Shown here piece after piece: positions 62,845 to 64,000 of a stretch of 64,000 nt of DNA. Under the pieces are notes generated by a model. It did no database searches, was not told where the DNA came from, and saw only the letters and a list, made by a program, of their open reading frames with translations. The position numbers were made by a program, and so were the translations under genes. Numbering within the stretch: the stretch's first letter is position 1; each line of letters opens with the position of its first letter. Source of the DNA: DATFVA01 sp963764235 (GTDB taxonomy: Bacteria; Bacteroidota; Ignavibacteria; Ignavibacteriales; Ignavibacteriaceae); assembly GCA_963764235.1 (NCBI GenBank), contig CAVXRO010000009.1, positions 310,001-374,000 of the forward strand. Reading direction: 5' to 3'.

Positions 62845-63611
62845 TGAATAAACTGCTTCGGGTAAATAACATAGCATATAGTGTACAGGGGAAAGATGGT
62901 AAATTATCAATCCTTGATGATATTACTTTTGAACTCGAAAAGGGCAGAACCCTGGGTATCGCGGGGGAATCAGGCAGCGGCAAGACTACCCTGGGAAAAC
63001 TTCTCGCAGGAATTTTAACTCCGTCAGGAGGTGAAATAAAATTCGACCTCAATCCGTCGAATGAACCACGAACCTCATCCGTGCAGATTTTATTTCAGAA
63101 CAATGGTGAAGTATTAAACCCTTTCAGAAAGGTAAGGGAAGTTGTAGAAGAAGCTGTCAAAATAAAATCCGGTAGAATGGGGGTAGAAGAGAAAATGATT
63201 AGATTATTTCAGTCACTTGATTTTCCGTCCGACTTATGGGGAAGAAAGGGATTTGAACTTAGCGGAGGTGAGCAGCAAAGAGCAGCACTGGCCCGACTTC
63301 TGGCTGTTGAACCGGAAGTCCTGATCCTCGATGAACCATTCTCGGCTCAGGATCCTGAATCCCAGCTGAACTTCCTGAATCTCTTTCAAAGGATAAAAAG
63401 TGAGTATAATATTACACTGATCTTTATTGCTCACAACATTCGTCTGCTTCGGAAATTATGCGATGAGCTAATGATTATCTACAGAGGCAGACTCGTTGAG
63501 AAAGGAGATACCGAGGATATATTTAACTCACCAAAACATTCTTACACAAAATTTTTGTTAAAATCGGAAAATTACGACCTGAGTTTTGATGATTTTAATA
63601 AAATAAACTAG
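62841..63611 (+). CDS. oppF: oligopeptide-type ABC transporter ATPase 2 (short OppF)
   Basis: 256 residues. Walker A GESGSGKTT, signature LSGGEQQRAALARLL, Walker B VLILDEPFSAQDPESQ. It also lacks the C-terminal extension of typical OppF. It would pair with the first ATPase under the divergently encoded permeases. Confidence 0.88.
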   Translation: MMNKLLRVNNIAYSVQGKDGKLSILDDITFELEKGRTLGIAGESGSGKTTLGKLLAGILTPSGGEIKFDLNPSNEPRTSSVQILFQNNGEVLNPFRKVREVVEEAVKIKSGRMGVEEKMIRLFQSLDFPSDLWGRKGFELSGGEQQRAALARLLAVEPEVLILDEPFSAQDPESQLNFLNLFQRIKSEYNITLIFIAHNIRLLRKLCDELMIIYRGRLVEKGDTEDIFNSPKHSYTKFLLKSENYDLSFDDFNKIN

Positions 63612-63614
63612 TCG

Positions 63615-64000
63615 ATGAATAAAACGAATGCCGTCAGGATAGTTGAAGCGCATAATATTCAATTTAAAACTCTTGAATATGAAGTAAATGAAAACGATTT
63701 GAGCGGAACTTCGGTTGCAGGAAAGATCAATGTTGATGAGGATTCAGTTTTCAAAACCCTGGTTACAAGAAATGATAAAAATACAATTTTTGTATTCTGT
63801 ATTCCTGTTAACCAGGAACTGGATTTGAAAAAAGCGGCTTCCATCAGCGGAAGTAAAAAAATTGAAATGATCAGACTGGCAGAACTTCTGCCATTGACAG
63901 GATATGTAAGAGGAGGTTGTTCTCCTATCGGAATGAAAAAGGAATATCCTGTATTTATTGAAGAAACCGCACAAATTATAGAAAATATTTACATTAGCGC
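63615..64000 (+). CDS. ybaK: YbaK/EbsC-family aminoacyl-tRNA deacylase (5' part)
   Basis: Open from the ATG at 63615 through the window edge, about 128 codons. The translation NAVRIVEAHNIQFKTLEYEVNE, FKTLVTRNDKNTIFVFCIPVNQELDLKKAA and YVRGGCSPIGMKKEYPVFIEE fits YbaK, which hydrolyses misacylated Cys-tRNA(Pro). It starts four bases after the second ATPase gene and may be co-transcribed by chance of location. Confidence 0.88.
   Translation, partial: MNKTNAVRIVEAHNIQFKTLEYEVNENDLSGTSVAGKINVDEDSVFKTLVTRNDKNTIFVFCIPVNQELDLKKAASISGSKKIEMIRLAELLPLTGYVRGGCSPIGMKKEYPVFIEETAQIIENIYIS

Noticed and set aside
1..64000. CRISPR arrays, tRNA or rRNA genes
   Set aside because: No regularly spaced direct repeats and no tRNA- or rRNA-like segments were recognised by eye in the intergenic regions. 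A covariance-model search would be needed to exclude small RNAs.

Overview
The window looks like chromosomal DNA of a Gram-negative bacterium of the Bacteroidota/Chlorobi group, most likely an Ignavibacteria-like lineage. That placement is an inference. It rests on a TonB receptor with an N-terminal carboxypeptidase-regulatory-like domain, a tricorn-type protease, lipoproteins with short lipoboxes, low-to-moderate GC, and carotenoid glycosyl- and acyltransferases resembling CruC and CruD of green sulfur bacteria. I saw no rRNA, tRNA, CRISPR array, intact insertion sequence or phage gene.

Layout. 1-8566: the truncated end of a HerA-like ATPase, an SDR/DUF2867 protein, a proline-iminopeptidase-like hydrolase, a membrane protein, a TonB-dependent receptor and a secreted unknown. 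8898-18872: a tricorn-like peptidase, a flavin monooxygenase-like protein, a TPR-LuxR regulator, an NTF2-like protein, an ABC-2 exporter and an RRM RNA-binding protein. 18893-32838: an acyl-CoA ligase, transketolase, an outer-membrane barrel, an osmoprotectant ABC system with fused binding protein and permease, a secreted alpha-amylase, two tandem coiled-coil proteins, an AI-2E-type transporter, and small membrane and lipid genes ending with an esterase. 33227-38995 (minus) is one operon: methylmalonyl-CoA mutase large subunit, epimerase, and a four-subunit sodium-pumping methylmalonyl-CoA decarboxylase. Together these convert succinyl-CoA to propionyl-CoA while exporting Na+.

39216-47304 (plus) is a tightly overlapping carotenoid operon: crtI, crtB, an unknown, a CrtYcd-type lycopene cyclase, a second desaturase, a CruD-like acyltransferase, a CruC-like glycosyltransferase, cruF and crtW. 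It predicts a monocyclic 4-keto carotenoid acyl-glycoside of the salinixanthin type.

47305-62014 (minus) is a signalling island. An oligopeptide-type ABC binding protein and two permeases are joined to a giant Ser/Thr kinase-ATPase-TPR protein and a sigma-54 activator with a receiver-like domain that lacks the expected aspartate. Beyond these lie two paralogous lipoproteins, each preceded by a sigma-54-like promoter, a TPR protein, and two sensor-kinase-like proteins. The transporter ATPases are encoded divergently (62098-63611), followed by the start of a YbaK-family deacylase. This island is the best candidate for an undescribed system: an envelope or peptide signal, relayed by the Ser/Thr kinase to sigma-54-driven lipoprotein genes.
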